A stretch of DNA of 64,000 nt from Aquimonas voraii (GCF_900101825.1 NZ_FNAG01000005.1:186001-250000), one strand, 5' to 3'; positions 1 to 9,244 are shown, numbered from the stretch's first letter. Made by a program: numbers and translations. Notes: generated by a model not told the origin, from the letters alone.

Positions 1-154
1 TCTTGCCGCTGCCGCTGGGCCCGGCCAGGAACAGGCGCTCGCCAGCGGCGAGATGGAAATGACGGATCGCCACCGTCGGTGCAGCGCTGCCTGGCCAGGC
101 GAAGCGCAGGCCGTCGAGTTCGAGCGCCGCGGCCGGCGCGTGCGTGGAGGTCAT
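1..154 (-). CDS. ABC transporter ATP-binding protein (5' part only)
   Basis: Only the first 51 codons lie in the window. The start ATG is at 152-154 and overlaps the stop codon of the upstream DUF2796 gene (ATGA). The translation has an early beta-strand region and reaches a Walker A motif, GPSGSGK, at residues 45-51, where the window ends. A P-loop this near the N-terminus is normal for LolD/MacB-type ATPases. The overlap indicates co-transcription with the His-rich periplasmic protein. In other proteobacteria DUF2796 (ZrgA-like) genes often sit next to an ABC ATPase and an FtsX-type permease under zinc control, so a role in metal homeostasis is inferred. Confidence 0.8.
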   Translation of the reverse strand, partial: MTSTHAPAAALELDGLRFAWPGSAAPTVAIRHFHLAAGERLFLAGPSGSGK

Positions 155-804
155 GGCTGCAGTCGGATCACGCTCTGGCCCGGCGCCAGTCGACCGCCGT
201 CCTGGGCCGTGTCGGTGACCAGCTGGTAGTCGATGCGCTCGAGCTTGGAAAAGTGCTGGAACAGCCGGACCTCGATCGCGCCCAGCGCCTCGGGTCGGCT
301 GCACTCGAAGCGATGGTAGACCCGCCAGCTGCTGTGGCCGCCGTGCCCATGGTCATGGCCCTCGTGCGCGTGCTCGTGCGCATGGTCGTGATCGTGATCG
401 TGATCGTTGCTTGCCCCCGCGGCCTCGGGCAGGTCGGCGTCGATGCGCGCGGACTGCACCGTGCAGCCGGCGGCGGGTTCCCAGCCGTACAGCGCACTGG
501 GGTTGTTCAACAGCAGCCGCGCCTGCTCGACGCGAGCGACTTCCTCCGCGCCCTCGGGGGCGCGCTCGAAGCCGACGAACCCGTAGGCCGCGCCCTCGAT
601 CTGCAGCTCCAGCGTGCCGCCGGACAACGCCACGTCGAGGCGCGCCGCGCCGTGTTCGTGCGCTCCCTGCTCGCGCGGCGCCGCCCCCGCAGGCGCGGGC
701 TCATGGGCGTGATCCCCGTGGGCTTGCGCCAGGCCAAGGCCGGGCAATGCGCAGGCGAGCAGGAGCAAGCTCGAGGGGTGCAGTCGCGGCAGGCGTGTGC
801 GCAT
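151..804 (-). CDS. DUF2796 / ZrgA-family histidine-rich periplasmic protein
   Basis: 217 residues. The N-terminus is a Sec signal peptide ending near GLGLAQA, directly followed by the His/Asp-rich stretch HGDHAHE. A second His/Asp cluster lies at about residues 134-158 (DHDHDHDHAHEHAHEGHDHG). These are likely zinc-binding loops. The remainder alternates beta-strands with single cysteines (GCTV, FECSR), as in the DUF2796/ZrgA zinc-uptake accessory family. The stop overlaps the start of an ABC ATPase gene. The gene is divergent from a MerC-like gene with a possible Zur half-site between them. Periplasmic zinc binding is inferred from composition and family; no substrate is shown. Confidence 0.82.
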   Translation of the reverse strand: MRTRLPRLHPSSLLLLACALPGLGLAQAHGDHAHEPAPAGAAPREQGAHEHGAARLDVALSGGTLELQIEGAAYGFVGFERAPEGAEEVARVEQARLLLNNPSALYGWEPAAGCTVQSARIDADLPEAAGASNDHDHDHDHAHEHAHEGHDHGHGGHSSWRVYHRFECSRPEALGAIEVRLFQHFSKLERIDYQLVTDTAQDGGRLAPGQSVIRLQP

Positions 805-863
805 GGGCGGTTCCTGATGGAGCAGTGGTGGGAAAGGGGCGGCGGGCCGTCAGGACCGCGGCT

Positions 864-880
864 GAGTTATGTTATAGCGC
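864..880. promoter_or_regulatory. Possible Zur half-site in a divergent promoter
   Basis: The 93-bp gap between the DUF2796 gene and the MerC-like gene contains GTTATGTTATAGC (866-878). This is AT-rich against a very GC-rich background and contains ATGTTATA, the left half of the gammaproteobacterial Zur consensus. The expected right half (TATAACAT) is not conserved, so the assignment is weak and rests partly on the zinc-type neighbours. Confidence 0.35.
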
Positions 881-897
881 TTGCGACCCCTTGGCAG

Positions 898-1323
898 ATG
901 CCCATGTCCTCTCCCGCCGGCCGCGGTTCACCCCGCGCCTGGGTCGATCGCTTCGGCCTCGGTCTGGCGGTGCTGTGCGCCCTGCACTGTCTCGCCACCG
1001 CCGCCGTCCTGATCGGATTTCCCGCGCTCTGGCTGAAGCTGCGCTACCAGGCGCCGCAGTTCCTCTGGCTGTTCGAGGCCGAGCGCTGGATCGCCGGCCT
1101 TAGTCTCGCCATCGCCGCACTGGCCCTGCTGCTGGCCCTGCGCAAGCTGCGCGCGCCGGGCGCACGCAGTCTGCTGCTGCTCGGTGCAGGCAGCGTGAGC
1201 CTGGGCCTGTGGTGGCCACCGCTGGCGCACAGCCTGTGGAGCGTGCCGGCCGTGAGCGGTGGGGCCCTGATGATCGCGCTCGGCCACTACCGGCAGCTGC
1301 GGGGCTGGCGCCGCTGCAGCTGA
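898..1323 (+). CDS. MerC-domain membrane protein
   Basis: About 141 residues from the ATG at 898; a second in-frame ATG at 904 is equally plausible. Four hydrophobic segments are visible. The first holds LCALHCLATAAVLIGF, whose Cys-x-x-His-Cys arrangement is characteristic of the MerC family. MerC proteins were first described as mercuric-ion transporters, but chromosomal homologues without mer genes are common and are sometimes zinc-regulated. No mer genes are nearby, and the gene is divergent from a zinc-type operon, so a zinc-linked role is more likely than mercury resistance. The longer open frame back to 79 is antisense to the DUF2796 gene and is not used. Confidence 0.72.
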   Translation: MPMSSPAGRGSPRAWVDRFGLGLAVLCALHCLATAAVLIGFPALWLKLRYQAPQFLWLFEAERWIAGLSLAIAALALLLALRKLRAPGARSLLLLGAGSVSLGLWWPPLAHSLWSVPAVSGGALMIALGHYRQLRGWRRCS

Positions 1324-1398
1324 ACAATGCGGGGCCTGTCGGAAAGTGCGCTCGCAGTCCGTATCCTGTCCCGATCACTTCGCTTTCGAGGCCCTGCC

Positions 1399-3111
1399 AT
1401 GCTGCGTGTCGCCCTGCTTTCCGCCGCCCTGAGCCTGTCCTTCGCCGCTGCCGCCGAAGAGCGCGTCGTGCTGGTCCTTGATGCTTCGGGCTCGATGTGG
1501 GGTCAGATCGAGGGCCGCAGCAAGATCGAGATCGCCCGCGAGACCGTTGCCGGTCTGGTCCGCGACTGGAAACCCGCGAATGCGCTGGGGCTGGTCGCCT
1601 ACGGGCATCGCCGCAAGGGCGACTGCGCCGACATCGAGACCCTCATCGAATCCGGCCCGCTTGATGCCGACGGCTTCCTGCGCCAGGTCAACGCGCTGAA
1701 TCCGAAGGGCATGACCCCGCTCTCCGCCGCCGTGGTGCAGGCCGCCGAGTCGCTGCGCCACGTCGAACAGAAGGCCACGGTGATCCTGGTCTCCGACGGC
1801 GAGGAAACCTGCAACCTCGACCCCTGCCAGGTCGGCCGCGAGCTCGAGGCGGCCGGCGTCGACTTCACCGCCCACGTGATCGGCTTCGACGTCGCCAATC
1901 CGCAGCATCAGGCGCAGCTGCGCTGCCTGGCCGAGAACACCGGCGGCCGCTATTTCAATGCGCGCAATGCCGATGAGCTTTCGGGCGCGCTCGGCGCCGT
2001 GGTGGCGGTCAGCACCGAGCCCGCGCCGCCGCCGGCATCCGCTTCGCTGGAGTCCGCCGACGAAGCGCCGGCCGCGGCCTCCGTGTCGGTCAGCTTCACC
2101 GGCCCGGCCGATCGCGGTGATTTCATCGGCCTGTACCGCGCCGCGGCCGCCGCCAACGAAAGCGAGCTGCGCTATGCCTGGGTCGAGAACGCCGAGGACG
2201 GCCGCGTGCAGGTGGCAACGCCCGCCGAAGCCGGCCGCTACGAGCTGCGCTATGTCAGCCCCGTGCGCGATTACGCGGTGCTCGCGCAGCGTCCGCTGAC
2301 CGTGACCGACGTGGGTGCCGCGATCGAGGCGCCCGCCGAAGTCAGCGCGGGTACCCGGCTTACGGTGCGCGCGCGCGGCCCCGAGGGCAGTGGACATTGG
2401 GTCGGCTTCGCCAAGGTCGGCAGCGCGCCGGGCGCGGCGCTCGGCTATGCGCGCCCGACCGGACCGGAAAGCGAGCTGGAACTCATGGTCCCGGCAGAGC
2501 CCGGCGACTACGAACTGCGCTATGTGCTGAACGAATCCGAGCGCGTGCTGGTGAGCCGGCCGATCAAGGTGCTGGCTGCGAGCGTCTATGTGCGCGGTCC
2601 GGCCGAGGTTCCCGCCGGCGGCAGCGTCGAAGTCGAAGCGGCCGGCCCGATCGACGGCAGTCACTGGATCGGTTTTGCGCCGGCCGGCAGCAATGCCGGC
2701 AGCTACCGCGATTACGTGCGGCCGGCTGAAGGCCAGACCCGCTACACCCTGCGCGCGCCCGGCGAGCCCGGCGACTACGAGCTGCGCTACGTGCTGAACG
2801 AATCCGAAGCGGTGGCGGCGCGTCAGCCGATCCGCGTCGTGGCCGCGCAGGTGCGCATCGAGGCGCCGGCCTCGGCCCCCGCGGGCAGCGCCGTCGCGAT
2901 CACGGTCGAGGGCCCCGCGGCCAGCGGCAGCTGGATCGGCTTCGCGCCGGTGGGCGCGGGCGACGGTGCCTGGGAGGGCCAGTACGCCGACTTCGACAGC
3001 AGCCCGCTCAGCGTCGAGCTCACCGCACCCGAGGGTACGGGTGCCTACGAGATCAAGCTGGTGAGCAGCGACGGCAAGGTATTGGCGCGGCGGCCGATCA
3101 CCCTGCGCTGA
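1399..3111 (+). CDS. Secreted von Willebrand factor A protein with repeated C-terminal domains
   Basis: 570 residues. The start at 1399 gives a clean signal peptide (MLRVALLSAALSLSFAAAAE). The VWA domain occupies about residues 22-215: the MIDAS motif DASGS is at 28-32, the conserved Thr is in GMTPLSAA, and VSDGEE supplies the later acidic site. Residues about 230-570 hold four copies of a roughly 85-residue beta-sandwich unit. Each begins with a G-P turn, contains a W-[IV]-G-F (or related) core strand, and three end in YELRY. The copies are similar enough to suggest internal duplication. The protein is probably periplasmic or surface-exposed and binds a ligand through a divalent cation. No operon partner is evident. 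Confidence 0.85.
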   Translation: MLRVALLSAALSLSFAAAAEERVVLVLDASGSMWGQIEGRSKIEIARETVAGLVRDWKPANALGLVAYGHRRKGDCADIETLIESGPLDADGFLRQVNALNPKGMTPLSAAVVQAAESLRHVEQKATVILVSDGEETCNLDPCQVGRELEAAGVDFTAHVIGFDVANPQHQAQLRCLAENTGGRYFNARNADELSGALGAVVAVSTEPAPPPASASLESADEAPAAASVSVSFTGPADRGDFIGLYRAAAAANESELRYAWVENAEDGRVQVATPAEAGRYELRYVSPVRDYAVLAQRPLTVTDVGAAIEAPAEVSAGTRLTVRARGPEGSGHWVGFAKVGSAPGAALGYARPTGPESELELMVPAEPGDYELRYVLNESERVLVSRPIKVLAASVYVRGPAEVPAGGSVEVEAAGPIDGSHWIGFAPAGSNAGSYRDYVRPAEGQTRYTLRAPGEPGDYELRYVLNESEAVAARQPIRVVAAQVRIEAPASAPAGSAVAITVEGPAASGSWIGFAPVGAGDGAWEGQYADFDSSPLSVELTAPEGTGAYEIKLVSSDGKVLARRPITLR

Positions 3112-3189
3112 GGCGAACGCCGGCGGTGCGCGTCGGGTATGCCGACGCGCTGAGGCCCATCGGCTTCAGCGAATCCTGAACTCCCGCGC

Positions 3190-4734
3190 TCAAAACAACT
3201 CCCCCTGCGGCGAGGCCGGCGGCACCCGCACCGCCACCCGACGGCGCTGGCTGCCGTGGCGCTCCAGCACCTCGCGGTTCAAGCGCGACAGCTCCGGCTG
3301 CTGCTGGCGCCAGGCGCTCAGGCGGGCGCGCGCCTCGCGCGCGGCCTGCACGTGTTCGACGATCGGCGCGGGGTAGTCGCGGCCGATCACTGCGCCGTAC
3401 TTCGCCTGCTGCACAGCCCCCATCTTCCACGGCTCGTGGATCCAGGTCGCCGGCACGTTCGCCAGTTCCGGCACCCAGCGGCGAATGAAGTCGCCCTGTG
3501 GATCCTGGTCCTGCGACTGCTTCACCGGGCTGTACATGCGCGGGATGTTGATGCCGGTGACGCCGGCCTGCATCTGCACCTGGCTGTAGTGGATGCCGGG
3601 CTCGTAGTCGGTGAAGCAGCGCGCCAGATGCAGGGCCGGCTGCCGCCAGTGCAGCCACAGCTGCCAGGAGGCGATCGCCACCAGCATTGCGCGCATGCGG
3701 AAGTTGAGCCAGCCGGTCTGCACCAGCGCGCGCATGCAGGCATCGACAAAGGGCCAGCCGGTCTCGCCGCGCGCCCAGGCCTCGAAGCGCGCGCTGTCGA
3801 AGGCGTCCTCGCGCAGGCCGTCATAGCCAGGGTTGACGTTGCGGAACTCGATGGCCGGCTCGGATTCGAGCTTCTGGATGAAGTGGCAGTGCCAGTGCAG
3901 GCGCGACTCGAAGCTGGCCAGCGCCCGTGGCCACTGCCCGCGCAGCTCCTTCGGCAGCTGCTGCAGTTCGGCGCGACGCAGCCGCGCTGCATGCACCGCC
4001 TCGCGCATCGACAGCGTGCCGAGCGCGAGGTGCGGCGACAGGCGCGAGCAGGCGCGGCCGGCGGTGAGCGGGCTCGACATCTGCCGCGTGTAGTGCTCGC
4101 CGCGCTCGTGCAGGAAGCCCTGCAGGCAGCGCAGTGCGGCGGCGCGGCCGCCGGGCTGCACCGTTTCATCTTCAGGCGAGCCCGCGAGCCCACGCGGCCA
4201 CTCGGGAATCGCGCCCGGCGCCAGCGCCGGATGCGCAGGCAGCGGCCTCAGCGCGCGCGGCGCATCGATCAACGGCGCGTCCATCAGCGCCTCCCACTGG
4301 CTGGCCCAGCGTGCGCGGCGCTTCAAGCCGCGCACCACGCCGAACTGCCGCCACTCGCGGAACACCACGCCGCGCTGCCGGCACCAGGCGGCCACCGCAC
4401 GATCGCGGGCGAAGGTCCAGGCGTTGCCGGTTTCCTCGTGCGCGTACAGCGCATCGAAGGGCAGGGTGCGATGCAGGGCGTCGAGCACCGCGCAGACCTC
4501 ACCCTCGCGCACCACGAGCGGCTGGCCCAGCGCCGCCAGCGCCTGGCGCAGCCCGGCGAGCGCCGGACGCAGCACCCGCCAGTGCCGCGCGGCCACGTCA
4601 TCGAGCTGCCAGTAGCCGGGCTCCACCACATACAGTGGTAGCACCGCACCGCGCTCGGCGGCGACGGCCAGCGGCGCGTGATCGTGCACGCGCAGGTCGC
4701 GTTTGAACCAGACCAGGGTGGTGGGGGTGCTCAT
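3190..4734 (-). CDS. Cryptochrome/photolyase family flavoprotein
   Basis: 514 residues. The start was chosen at 4734 because [19 protein letters not shown] is the canonical beginning of the photolyase alpha/beta domain. That domain spans about residues 5-130. The all-helical FAD-binding domain follows (about 200-480), with the helix [20 protein letters not shown] and the stretch [18 protein letters not shown]. Length and motifs fit class I-related photolyases or cryptochromes. The [10 protein letters not shown] and [12 protein letters not shown] segments mark a less-studied proteobacterial subfamily. Expected function is light-driven DNA repair or photoreception using FAD; the sequence does not decide between them. 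It is divergent from the DUF2238 gene. Confidence 0.85.
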   Translation of the reverse strand: MSTPTTLVWFKRDLRVHDHAPLAVAAERGAVLPLYVVEPGYWQLDDVAARHWRVLRPALAGLRQALAALGQPLVVREGEVCAVLDALHRTLPFDALYAHEETGNAWTFARDRAVAAWCRQRGVVFREWRQFGVVRGLKRRARWASQWEALMDAPLIDAPRALRPLPAHPALAPGAIPEWPRGLAGSPEDETVQPGGRAAALRCLQGFLHERGEHYTRQMSSPLTAGRACSRLSPHLALGTLSMREAVHAARLRRAELQQLPKELRGQWPRALASFESRLHWHCHFIQKLESEPAIEFRNVNPGYDGLREDAFDSARFEAWARGETGWPFVDACMRALVQTGWLNFRMRAMLVAIASWQLWLHWRQPALHLARCFTDYEPGIHYSQVQMQAGVTGINIPRMYSPVKQSQDQDPQGDFIRRWVPELANVPATWIHEPWKMGAVQQAKYGAVIGRDYPAPIVEHVQAAREARARLSAWRQQQPELSRLNREVLERHGSQRRRVAVRVPPASPQGELF

Positions 4735-4837
4735 GGGCGCAGTGTTGCGGGGTGCGCTTGCGCAGGGCGTGAAGCGAGAGCGCCGCGAATCTGCAACCTT
4801 TGTTGTTTCAGAGTCGCGCTCCGGCAATGCTCGACGC

Positions 4838-4880
4838 CGAATCCCGAATCCCGAATCCCGAATCCCGAATCCCGAATCCC
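4838..4880. repeat. Heptad tandem repeat (CGAATCC), six copies
   Basis: Six perfect head-to-tail copies of the 7-mer CGAATCC run from 4838 to 4879 and end flush against the ATG of the DUF2238 gene. The same heptad recurs degenerately at 42209-42236 and in reverse complement at 41493-41520. Arrays of this sequence are, to my recollection, common between genes in Xanthomonadaceae. Here the array occupies the place of the ribosome-binding site and is open in frame upstream of the gene. Confidence 0.95.
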
Positions 4881-5510
4881 ATGCTCGTCCAAGCCCCACG
4901 CAGCACCCCCAGCGCCACCGAGTTCGCCATCCTGATCGCAGTCGTGGTTGCCGCCCTGGTGTGGTCCGCCATCGACCCCACCGATCGCCTGACCTGGCTG
5001 CTGGAAGTGGTCTGGGTGATCGCCGCCCTGCCGCTGCTGATTGCCACCCGCCGGCGCTTTCCGCTGACCCGGCTGCTGTACTGGCTGATCGCCATCCACT
5101 GCCTGATCCTGATCTACGGCGGCGCCTGGACCTATGCGCAGACGCCGCTGGGCCTGTGGGTGCAGGAGGCACTGGAGCTTTCGCGCAACCACTACGACCG
5201 CCTTGGCCACTTCGCCCAAGGCTTCATCCCCGCCATCCTCGGCCGCGAGCTGCTGCTGCGGAAGACCGAACTGCGCGAGGGCGCTTGGCTGTTCTACCTG
5301 GTGACCTCGGCCTGTCTCGCCTTCTCGGCCTTCTTCGAAATGCTGGAGTGGTGGGCGGCGCTGGTCTGGGGCGGCGCCGCCGATGCCTTCCTCGCCACCC
5401 AGGGCGACGTCTGGGACACCCAGTGGGACATGTTCCTCGCGCTCTGCGGCGCGATTGCAGCGCAGCTGCTGCTGGCTCGCTGGCACGCGCGCCAGCTGCC
5501 GGCGGCCTGA
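4881..5510 (+). CDS. DUF2238 (YjdF-like) inner-membrane protein
   Basis: 209 residues with five to six hydrophobic segments. The family hallmark lies in the middle: [20 protein letters not shown], followed by [16 protein letters not shown] and then [19 protein letters not shown]. The conserved His, Glu and Asp residues in these segments typify DUF2238, whose function is unknown. The start at 4881 excludes an N-terminal extension encoded by the heptad repeat. No Shine-Dalgarno sequence precedes this ATG because the repeat abuts it, so either leaderless translation or a start inside the repeat is possible. Confidence 0.85.
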   Translation: MLVQAPRSTPSATEFAILIAVVVAALVWSAIDPTDRLTWLLEVVWVIAALPLLIATRRRFPLTRLLYWLIAIHCLILIYGGAWTYAQTPLGLWVQEALELSRNHYDRLGHFAQGFIPAILGRELLLRKTELREGAWLFYLVTSACLAFSAFFEMLEWWAALVWGGAADAFLATQGDVWDTQWDMFLALCGAIAAQLLLARWHARQLPAA

Positions 5511-5636
5511 GCCGTCTCTGTTCGCCACGCGGCGCCCGGCCCTGCAGCCGCGCCGGGGCGACCTGCTAGATTGTTGCGCCGCGGCGATGTGCCCCAGTCG
5601 TGCCCGCGCGCTCGCGCGATACCAGCAAGGACTCCG

Positions 5637-6878
5637 ATGAAGCTCTCCGATCTCACCTGCCTGCCCGCGTGCCCGCGGGTCGGCGAACCGCTCAGCCTGC
5701 GGCTCTCGCTCAGGATCGATGCGCCGATCGTGTTCGAGCCTGAGCTCGAACTGCGTCTGCTGGATGCCGAGGGCGGCCTCGTCGCCGATGCCCGACTGCG
5801 CCACAGCCTGCCCGCCGGTTGGCTGCCGCGCGGCGAGTACCGTTTCAGCGCCAGCCTGCCGGAATGGAGCCTGCCGCCTGGCCGCTACCGCGCCTGGATC
5901 GAGCCCTCGCACAAGCGTGTGGAAGGGTGGCGGAGTGAGGCCGCCGCCGAGCTTGAGTTTGTGGTCGAAGGCCACGGCGGCGCAGGTACTGCCCCCATGG
6001 TTCACCTGCACCTCGAGAGTGCGCCCGGTACCACGCCGCTGTCCGAGCTGGCCTGGGCACGCGGCCACGAAGACTGGTTCTTCCGGCATTTCGACCACGC
6101 AGCCTGCACGGTGCTGAGCTACATGCTCGATGACCACCCGCTGCTGCGTGGCCGCGTGCTCGACCTCGGATGCGGCGATGGAATCACCGCGCTTGGGATG
6201 GCCCTGCGCTGCGAGCCTGAGCTGCTGGTTGGGATCGATCCGTTTCCGCTGTTCGAGCGCCTGCCCGAGATGATCGAGCGCGCCCACGTGCCGCGCGATG
6301 TCATCCCGGCCTGTCTGCGCTTCGAGCAGGCCGACGGTCGCCATCTGCCCTTCGAGGACGACAGCTTCGACGTGGTGGTGTCCTGGGGCTCGCTTGAGCA
6401 CGTGCCGGGCGGCTACGGTCAGGTGATGCGGGAGGTCAAGCGGGTCTTGCGCGACGGCGGCCTGTTCTTCGCGCATCCTGGCCTCTACTACGCCAAGTTC
6501 GGCTCGCACCTCGCCGAATTCTGCGCCGAGCCCTGGTTCCACCTGCGCCACTCGCGTGAGGAGATCGAGCGCATCGTGCGTGAAACGCCGCCCCAGCTCA
6601 TGGACCGAAGCGGCCATGTGGCGACGCCTGATCAATACCTTCAGTGGTACGACGAGCTCAACAAGATGACCGTGGAGGATTTCGAGCGCGACCTGCGCGC
6701 GCTGGATTTCGAACCCTGGCGGCTCGCCCTGCGTTGCGAGGATCGGGTCGACTACCCGCCTGACCTCGTCCACTACCCGTTTACCCGACTGGCGATCAGC
6801 GAGCTCTACGTGAGCTGCTGGAACCGCAAGCACCCGCGCCCGCCCGGCTATCTGCAGCGGCCGTTGATCCCGTCCTGA
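5637..6878 (+). CDS. SAM-dependent methyltransferase with N-terminal beta-sandwich domain
   Basis: 413 residues. The start is at 5637 behind AAGGA. Residues 1-110 are rich in beta-strands (RLSLRIDAPIVFEPELELRL, LPPGRYRAWIEPS) and resemble the carbohydrate-binding C-terminal domain of Wzt-type proteins; that link is inferred. A class I methyltransferase fold follows: motif I VLDLGCGDG at about 174-182, an acidic strand-2 end (VGIDPF), and a motif IV-like DVVVSWGSLEHVPGG. The gene overlaps the next one (ATGA), an LpxL-like acyltransferase, so the pair probably modifies a cell-surface glycan or lipid. The acceptor is unknown. Confidence 0.78.
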   Translation: MKLSDLTCLPACPRVGEPLSLRLSLRIDAPIVFEPELELRLLDAEGGLVADARLRHSLPAGWLPRGEYRFSASLPEWSLPPGRYRAWIEPSHKRVEGWRSEAAAELEFVVEGHGGAGTAPMVHLHLESAPGTTPLSELAWARGHEDWFFRHFDHAACTVLSYMLDDHPLLRGRVLDLGCGDGITALGMALRCEPELLVGIDPFPLFERLPEMIERAHVPRDVIPACLRFEQADGRHLPFEDDSFDVVVSWGSLEHVPGGYGQVMREVKRVLRDGGLFFAHPGLYYAKFGSHLAEFCAEPWFHLRHSREEIERIVRETPPQLMDRSGHVATPDQYLQWYDELNKMTVEDFERDLRALDFEPWRLALRCEDRVDYPPDLVHYPFTRLAISELYVSCWNRKHPRPPGYLQRPLIPS

Positions 6879-7783
6879 TGAAGCGGCCTGCCCTGCTCAG
6901 CCTGCGTGCCTGGCGCAAACGCGCGCGCGAACTGACCGAGATGTACGCGCTGCCGCTATGTGGTGCGCTGCTGCCATGGTCGCTGACCCGGCGACTGCTG
7001 GCGCGCCTGGCTGCGCATCAGAGCTGGTACCGCGATGAGGTGCAGCCGGCCGAAGAGTATGCCCACCGCGCCGGCTTCGCGCCGGATCGCGCCGCCTTCG
7101 GCCGGCGCATGCGCTGGCGCCTGCTGATCGAGCACATGGACGGCTTCCTGGTGCCGCTGCGCTCGCGTCGCTACCTGCAGCGCTGGGTGCGCGCCGAGGG
7201 GGATCCGCTGCCAGAGCAGGGGCCGGTGATGTTCATCGGCACTCATTTCGGCTGCGGCTACTGGTTCCTGCCGCTGGTGCGCGAACACGGCCTACCACCG
7301 AACATCGTGGCGCCGCAGCTCGGCCCGCTGTTGGCGCGCAGTTCGCTCCTGCAGAACATCTATTCGCGCATGCGGCATTGGCTGCTGACCCTCGCCACCG
7401 GGCGTCCATTGGTCTACCGCGGCAACGCGGTGGCCGCCTTGACCGAACTGATGCGCGCCGGGCAGGTGACATTCGGCTTGTGTGACATCCCTACCAACCG
7501 CGAGAACGCGGTCGAGGTTGAACTCTGCGGACGGCGCACGCGCCTGGCAGACAATATGTTCGCGCTGGCTGCACGCGAGTCGGTACCTGTCTACCTGTTC
7601 ATGTCCGACACCGAGCTGGAAACCGGCTTGCGCCGGGTCTATTTCGAGCGCGCCGAGGGTGAGCCACGAGCGCAGGTGAAGCAATTGGCGCGTCTGCTCG
7701 ACCGTCATATTCAACGCGACCCGAGCGGCTGGCGTTTCTGGTCAATCGCACCCAGCTTCTTTCCCGAACTGGCTGATCCTTGA
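6878..7783 (+). CDS. LpxL/HtrB-like acyltransferase homologue
   Basis: 301 residues, translationally coupled to the methyltransferase gene (ATGA at 6876-6880). The pattern resembles the lipid A late-acyltransferase family: a hydrophobic N-terminal helix with basic flanks, the block GPVMFIGTHFGCGYW, and a later FGLCDIPTNRENAVEVEL region. The family's catalytic H-x4-[D/E] motif is altered. His123 is present, but the position four residues on from the intervening block is Tyr128 (HFGCGY) instead of Glu or Asp. The enzyme may therefore be divergent, use another acid, or be inactive. Partnership with the upstream glycan-type methyltransferase suggests a surface-polymer or lipid role. Confidence 0.68.
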   Translation: MKRPALLSLRAWRKRARELTEMYALPLCGALLPWSLTRRLLARLAAHQSWYRDEVQPAEEYAHRAGFAPDRAAFGRRMRWRLLIEHMDGFLVPLRSRRYLQRWVRAEGDPLPEQGPVMFIGTHFGCGYWFLPLVREHGLPPNIVAPQLGPLLARSSLLQNIYSRMRHWLLTLATGRPLVYRGNAVAALTELMRAGQVTFGLCDIPTNRENAVEVELCGRRTRLADNMFALAARESVPVYLFMSDTELETGLRRVYFERAEGEPRAQVKQLARLLDRHIQRDPSGWRFWSIAPSFFPELADP

Positions 7784-8004
7784 TGCGGTAATCGAAGTGG
7801 ACACCGTGACGCGTTGGCGGGCCTCTAGAAAACTTTCGTCGTTGCGGGTAGGCATGACGCTCCTGGATGACCGCCCGCCATGCGGGCCGACGCGCCGAAC
7901 GGGATCCTGCGACCACAGACCCACCCTCTATGCGCCGCGCTTCCCGCGACAAGCCGCCTTCGAGACCTCAGTCGCTGCATGAGCAGTGCAGGCCCACCGC
8001 GAGT

Positions 8005-8877
8005 TCAGCTGCGTGGCGCGTCCGGATCTGAGCTGCTTTCCAACTCACCGCGTTCCGCGCGTGCTGTGTGGCCCTTCTCGTCGGCCTCGATCCGCAGCGG
8101 AAAACGCACCACCACCCCGCGCAGGGCCGGCGGGGGCGATCCCGCATGCGGGCCCTCCCACAGCGGCCGCACCTCGTCAGGCCGCGCCGGTTCGAAAGTC
8201 GCCTCGTCGGCAGCGCGTGCCTGTGCTTCCAATTCCTCCTCGATCTCCCAGCTGTAGCGCTTGCGCGGCGGCAGGGGATCGAGCCGCGCCCACAAGAGGC
8301 CGCTGATCACGCCGAACACCGCGCCGGCGAGGTGGTACTCCCAGCTCACTCCGGGCTCGCGGGGCAGTACGGTCAGCAGCATGCCGCCGTAAAGGAAGAA
8401 AGCGATGAAGCCGGTGGCAATGGCGATCCGGTCGCGACGCATCAGGCCCAGCGTCAACAGCAGGAACATCAGGCCGTGGGTGAGCCCGCTGGCACCGATA
8501 TGGAAGCTCTCGCGGGCGAAGCCCCAGACCGCCAGCCCGGCCAGCCCCCAGATCAGCGGCAGGCTGCGCCAGCTGGCTTTCGGGAACGAAGCGAAGGCCA
8601 GCGTGCCCAGCACCAGCAGGGCGAGCGTGTTCGACATCAGATGCGCCACCGAGCCGTGCAGCAGCGGCGCAGTCAGCACCCCGAGCAGGCCGGCCCACTC
8701 GCGCGGGCGGTTGCCGAGCACGCCGAAGTCGGTGTCGAAGGCGAGCTCGAAGGCTTTGATCCACCACAACAGCACGATGAAGCCGCCGGCGATCAGCAGG
8801 CCGCGGCGCATACGCTGGCGATCGTGGGCGGCCTGGGTGGCCGGGTCGGGATGGGTTTCGTGTACGGGCAGGTCCAT
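8005..8877 (-). CDS. Rhomboid family intramembrane serine protease
   Basis: 290 residues from the ATG at 8877. Six transmembrane helices are visible. The catalytic dyad is Ser130 in HIGASGLTHG and His182 in YHLAGAVFG, and HGSVAHLMSN supplies the usual His/Asn-bearing helix 2. A charged cytoplasmic tail of about 95 residues follows (EIEEELEAQARAADEATFEP), which is longer than the minimal GlpG core. The enzyme should cleave transmembrane substrates within the inner membrane; none is indicated by the neighbours. It is divergent from the mla operon. Confidence 0.9.
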   Translation of the reverse strand: MDLPVHETHPDPATQAAHDRQRMRRGLLIAGGFIVLLWWIKAFELAFDTDFGVLGNRPREWAGLLGVLTAPLLHGSVAHLMSNTLALLVLGTLAFASFPKASWRSLPLIWGLAGLAVWGFARESFHIGASGLTHGLMFLLLTLGLMRRDRIAIATGFIAFFLYGGMLLTVLPREPGVSWEYHLAGAVFGVISGLLWARLDPLPPRKRYSWEIEEELEAQARAADEATFEPARPDEVRPLWEGPHAGSPPPALRGVVVRFPLRIEADEKGHTARAERGELESSSDPDAPRS

Positions 8878-9244
8878 GGAGGCTATCGGTTGGGGCGCGC
8901 TGCTGCCTGCGCAAGAGTCGGCGTCGGCGCGTTGCGCGCGTGGGCTCACGCAGAGGCTGCCGCAAGACGCCCGGCGCACTGCGCCCTTTCAGCCGCGCTT
9001 CATGCCCGCCAGAACCGCAGGCCGCTGCCGCGGGTTTTTACAAGGCACTGAAAATACAGGGTAAATCCTGAGTTGCTGGGCGATGTCGGGGGCTCCGGCG
9101 ACGCCGAGCCAGGGCGCTGCTGCGGCCACACTCACCCGTCCTTGTCCTTGTTGCACTGCCGCAGGCCGTAAGATGCGCGCCCTCACGAATGTCCTGCGCC
9201 CGCCGCGCTTTACGCGGATCTCACGCGCTCCCAGAACACACCGA

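Noticed and set aside
79-897. N-terminal extension of the MerC-like frame
   Set aside because: It is antisense to the DUF2796 gene, has no family similarity, and the MerC domain begins after 898.
4838-4880. CRISPR-like repeat
   Set aside because: The units are 7 bp, contiguous and without spacers, so this is a simple tandem array.
4735-5172. N-terminal extension of the photolyase frame
   Set aside because: It is antisense to the DUF2238 gene and reads through the heptad repeat; the photolyase domain begins at [10 protein letters not shown].
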